Assembly: GCA_903907955.1 (NCBI GenBank) | Contig: CAIVPZ010000126.1 | Coordinates: 1-33,007, forward strand | Direction: 5' to 3' | Length of the DNA stretch: 33,007 bases | DNA from: an uncultured Acetobacteraceae bacterium | GTDB taxonomy: Bacteria > Pseudomonadota > Alphaproteobacteria > Acetobacterales > Acetobacteraceae | Shown here: in pieces, positions 30,987 to 33,007 of the stretch | How the letters are laid out: every line of letters begins with the position of its first letter | Numbering within the stretch: the stretch's first letter is position 1 | The notes under the pieces: model-generated | Seen by the model: only the letters and a program-made list of their open reading frames with translations | What the model was told of the DNA's origin: nothing | The model's database searches: none | Position numbers and translations under genes: made by a program

Positions 30987-31256
30987 TCACACGGCCTTCT
31001 TGAGCGTCGGCGAGGCCTTGAAGCGCACGGTCTTGCCTGCCTTGACCTTGATGGCCTCACCCGTCCGCGGATTCAGTCCTTTTCGCGCCTTGGTCTTGGC
31101 CACTCGGAACGTGCCGAAGCTCGGCAGTGTGAACCCGCCGGTCTTCTTGATCTCCCTGACGATCGCTGCGATCAGGTCAGTCGCGGTTTGATTGGCCGCC
31201 ACCCCGGTAAGGCCGGCAGACTCCTGAATGACCGACGCGATGAATGCCTTCGACAT
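30987..31256 (-). CDS. HU-family DNA-binding protein
   Basis: The 89-residue product is a full HU/IHF-type protein: dimerisation helices (MSKAFIASVIQESAGLTG, TATDLIAAIVREIKKTG), then GFTLPSFGTFRVAKTKARKG, the arm LNPRTGEAIKVKAGKTVRF, and KASPTLKKAV. It bends and compacts DNA. The ATG at 31256 lies only 11 bases from the end of an IS630-like transposase fragment, so its native upstream region appears to have been replaced and its promoter may come from the IS remnant. Accessory HU copies are common on mobile elements. Confidence 0.92.
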   Translation of the reverse strand: MSKAFIASVIQESAGLTGVAANQTATDLIAAIVREIKKTGGFTLPSFGTFRVAKTKARKGLNPRTGEAIKVKAGKTVRFKASPTLKKAV

Positions 31257-31267
31257 CTCACGCTCAC

Positions 31268-31459
31268 GATCCGTTGGTCGCTCCAACCTTCGCCCGCTTC
31301 GGAGACGTCGGCCTTGAGCAGTATCCGGGCCTTGAGTATCTCACTCGCTGGGCGCTTGCCCTTGCTGACCGTCGCCTCCAGCGTCGAACGTTCCTCCTCG
31401 CTCAAGCGAACGACGTATCGCTTGCCCCCAGCCTCCGACTCCACCTCCGACTCCGACAT
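31268..31459 (-). pseudogene. IS630-type transposase, N-terminal fragment only
   Basis: From ATG 31459 the frame reads a short acidic leader and then KRYVVRLSEEERSTLEATVS, KGKRPASEILKARILLKAD and EGWSDQRI, the N-terminal helix-turn-helix part of IS630-family transposases. Likeness stops at about 31268 and the frame runs into unrelated residues over the HU start. The DDE catalytic domain is absent. The sequence tatgacggggttctgtgac (minus strand, upstream of the ATG near 31525-31500) may be part of the IS end; no second end is visible. Confidence 0.75.
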
Positions 31460-31567
31460 GACCGAATCCCTGACGACGTGACGATACCGTTGCCATAGAG
31501 TCACAGAACCCCGTCATATTCAATGACGCGAGGCACTAGCGCCGACGGCCGCCCACATCGGTTGAGG

Positions 31568-32677
31568 TTAATAGGGCTGAAAGCGCCTTGATGAGGAGAA
31601 AGCCAGGATCGCGCGCGCGGCCCGGAACATCGCGTCCACGTCCCCGTGGCCTGGGACGTGAGCAAGCTGGGCGATGTCCTGGGACGTGGGACACGTCCCC
31701 GCTGCCAGGATGCGCCAGAACCGATCAAGCTCGAGCCTGTCCGCGTCCCTGAAATCTTCCGAGGCAAGTCCGGGCTTTCTTTCGGCTCGTAGCTTCGCGT
31801 CTATCCACGCGATCAGGTCGCGCCTGTCTTTTTTCTCGCAATGACCATGATGACACTTGAAGCCGCCGCCCGGCCAATAAGCCGCGCCTGTGTCGGCCCC
31901 GCCGGTGTGTTCGTCAGTCCAGGGGCAAGAGCACATGAAGCCGCCGTCACCGGTGCGCTGCCCGGTGATCATGCCCCACCCGTCCAGGTGCCCGAACAGC
32001 GCGTCCCTGCCGCTGGGTTTCGCGGTGGGCCTTGATCTGCCGGCGGCGGTTGCGCCTAGCCTTGGCAGGGCGATGCCCCACGGGGCTGCAAGCTCGTCGA
32101 TCGTGAAGCGCCGTTCCGGGTGCCATTCGGTCAGCCTGCACGTGAAGCCGCCCGGCCCGTATTTCGCCTTCGTGTTCCGCCCTGCCGGCAGGCGCACGTA
32201 ACGGGTTACGCCCTTCATGCCGGGGTCCTTGCGGTCCGCGCACAAGCCCGCGGCAATCACCCCATCCAGCAGCGCAGTAACGCGGGGCGCGTCCCGCTCG
32301 GGCACGGCAAGGATGTATCCCCAATGGAAGCTTCCGGGAGACGTTTCCAGCTTCCAGGACGGGGGCGGGAGTTTCGCCGCCGCGGCCGGGTCTGTTTTGG
32401 TCCCTACATCGTCCACGACAAAAACGTGCGCGGCCCTGAATAGCTTCTTCCGGCGCCGCGCGCGTCCGTCCGCTGGATCGTCGTTGAACAGCGAAATTGT
32501 AAAGTAGTTGTTGCCGGCCGGTGCGGGCTTTATCCACGCTCTGCGCCAACGATCGCCAGCCCAGTATTTGCGCAAGCCAAGCGTCTCAAGCGCCTCCGGG
32601 GGTTCTGCGAAGCTGGTTACGTGCGCGTCCTGCCAATCGGCACCGAAGCACGCTTCGAGGAAGGCTTCATTCGTCAC
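31568..32677 (-). CDS. RepB-like DNA primase of an integrated element, shortened
   Basis: The product of about 369 residues resembles the primase/replication proteins of phages and integrated plasmids: NEAFLEACFGADWQDAHVTS, NNYFTISLFNDDPADGRARR, KKLFRAAHVFVVDDVGTKTD, DPGMKGVTRYVRLPAGRNTK, LTEWHPERRFTIDEL. A zinc-ribbon-like set of cysteines and histidines follows (MCSCPWTDEH and FKCHHGHCEKKD). Related proteins as I recall them are about twice as long, with a helicase or ATPase part; here the protein ends soon after the ribbon with AILAFSSSRRFQPY, so it is probably truncated. I choose GTG 32677 (VTNEAF); ATG 32767 is possible but overlaps the upstream gene and reads poorly. It lies 27 bases after an AlpA-like remnant. 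Confidence 0.75.
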   Translation of the reverse strand: MTNEAFLEACFGADWQDAHVTSFAEPPEALETLGLRKYWAGDRWRRAWIKPAPAGNNYFTISLFNDDPADGRARRRKKLFRAAHVFVVDDVGTKTDPAAAAKLPPPSWKLETSPGSFHWGYILAVPERDAPRVTALLDGVIAAGLCADRKDPGMKGVTRYVRLPAGRNTKAKYGPGGFTCRLTEWHPERRFTIDELAAPWGIALPRLGATAAGRSRPTAKPSGRDALFGHLDGWGMITGQRTGDGGFMCSCPWTDEHTGGADTGAAYWPGGGFKCHHGHCEKKDRRDLIAWIDAKLRAERKPGLASEDFRDADRLELDRFWRILAAGTCPTSQDIAQLAHVPGHGDVDAMFRAARAILAFSSSRRFQPY

Positions 32678-32703
32678 GGCGGGGGCCACCGGCGCGGCCC
32701 CGG

Positions 32704-32892
32704 TCAGGAAGCCGCGCGCTGGCGCTTGTTGTCGCTCGTGCTGGCAACACGATGCCCGGCCAGCCACTCCAGAACGTCGCGCTCGCGGTAAAGAATGCGG
32801 TTGCCGACGCGGAGATAGGCCGGGCCTTCACCGGCCCCCCGGCACCGGAGGCGCGCCCAATATTGTGCCTCCTCGCTGTCTGGGATGGCCAG
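32704..32892 (-). pseudogene. AlpA-like excisionase/regulator, damaged
   Basis: The frame ends ARLRCRGAGEGPAYLRVGNR, then ILYRERDVLEWLAGHRVAST, the DNA-binding end of AlpA/helix-turn-helix-17 proteins ('rg.Gp.y.rvG.rvlYr..dl..Wl'). Upstream it reads LAIPDSEEAQYWARLRC, where the family has 'EEAAeyLgls..TLar.R': about ten residues of the first helix and turn appear deleted. There is no ATG, GTG or TTG between the stop at 32893-32895 and the conserved part. Both facts point to a pseudogene. Such genes sit beside primase genes in integrative elements. Confidence 0.6.
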
Positions 32893-32927
32893 TCACGACC
32901 GCCCCTTGTTCGTGCAGCCCGTGCTTC

Positions 32928-33007
32928 CTACTTCCTGGCGTTTCTTGGTTCGGCTGCTAGGGGCCGTTTCTTCGTCCCGGCCTGCCCCCCCAGGGCGTCG
33001 GCGTGCA
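32928..33007 (-). CDS. C-terminal end of an unknown gene (cut by window edge)
   Basis: A minus-strand frame entering from the right edge reads HADALGGQAGTKKRPLAAEP and RNARK, ending at a TAG at 32928-32930. Codon use is plausible. By position beside AlpA- and primase-type genes it could be an integrase or other element gene, but nothing in these 25 residues shows that. Confidence 0.3.
   Translation of the reverse strand, partial: HADALGGQAGTKKRPLAAEPRNARK

Overview
The window is high-GC DNA (third codon positions are mostly G or C) from an alphaproteobacterium. A MucR/Ros regulator, an RNase J-type nuclease, pirin/AzoR-type genes and a palindromic intergenic repeat of the 'ccagggcgctgccctgg' kind fit Rhodospirillales/Acetobacteraceae best. 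That placement is an inference; there is no rRNA or marker gene to fix it. I found no tRNA, rRNA or CRISPR array.

Layout. 1-982: the end of an unknown gene, then broken coding fragments on the minus strand that look like decayed prophage tail genes. 983-2812: an MsbA-type ABC exporter. 2932-4483 (+): a small secreted/membrane hairpin protein and a secreted protein with a DUF2061-like C-terminal membrane hairpin. 4550-11814 (-): a co-directional cluster, the most unusual part of the window. It holds three or four small cysteine- and glycine-rich membrane-hairpin proteins, two membrane-anchored coiled-coil proteins with a mitofilin/Mic60-like C-terminal region, a ParA/MinD-type ATPase lacking the P-loop lysine, an ABC ATPase fused to an MlaE-like permease, and a single-pass protein with a large periplasmic part. 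12272-13451 (+): two unknown genes behind a good sigma70-like promoter. 13676-17344 (-): HD phosphohydrolase, a second MsbA-like ABC exporter, and CCA-adding enzyme. 17639-21318: a LysR regulator divergent from azoreductase, pirin and glutathionyl-hydroquinone reductase genes, a redox/quinone detoxification set. 21330-24599: a MocR-type remnant, a secreted protein, an RNase J-like beta-CASP nuclease and a small SH3-like protein, ending at a strong terminator. 24891-26961: MucR, a histone-H1-like protein and a small unknown. 27029-30959: methyltransferase, alpha/beta hydrolase, medium-chain dehydrogenase and PHB-depolymerase-like esterase. 30987-33007 (-): HU, an IS630-type transposase fragment, a shortened RepB-like primase and a damaged AlpA-like regulator, i.e. 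the edge of a decayed integrated element.

How the genes may work together. In the 4550-11814 cluster the overlapping starts and stops (11 bp at 10642-10652, and 4 bp at 8180-8183 and 7842-7845) indicate translational coupling and one functional unit. Its parts (lipid-type ABC permease, two Mic60-like anchors, helical hairpins, ParA-like ATPase) suggest a system that moves lipid or shapes and positions membrane in the cell envelope. I know of no described system with this set; the function is inferred from parts.
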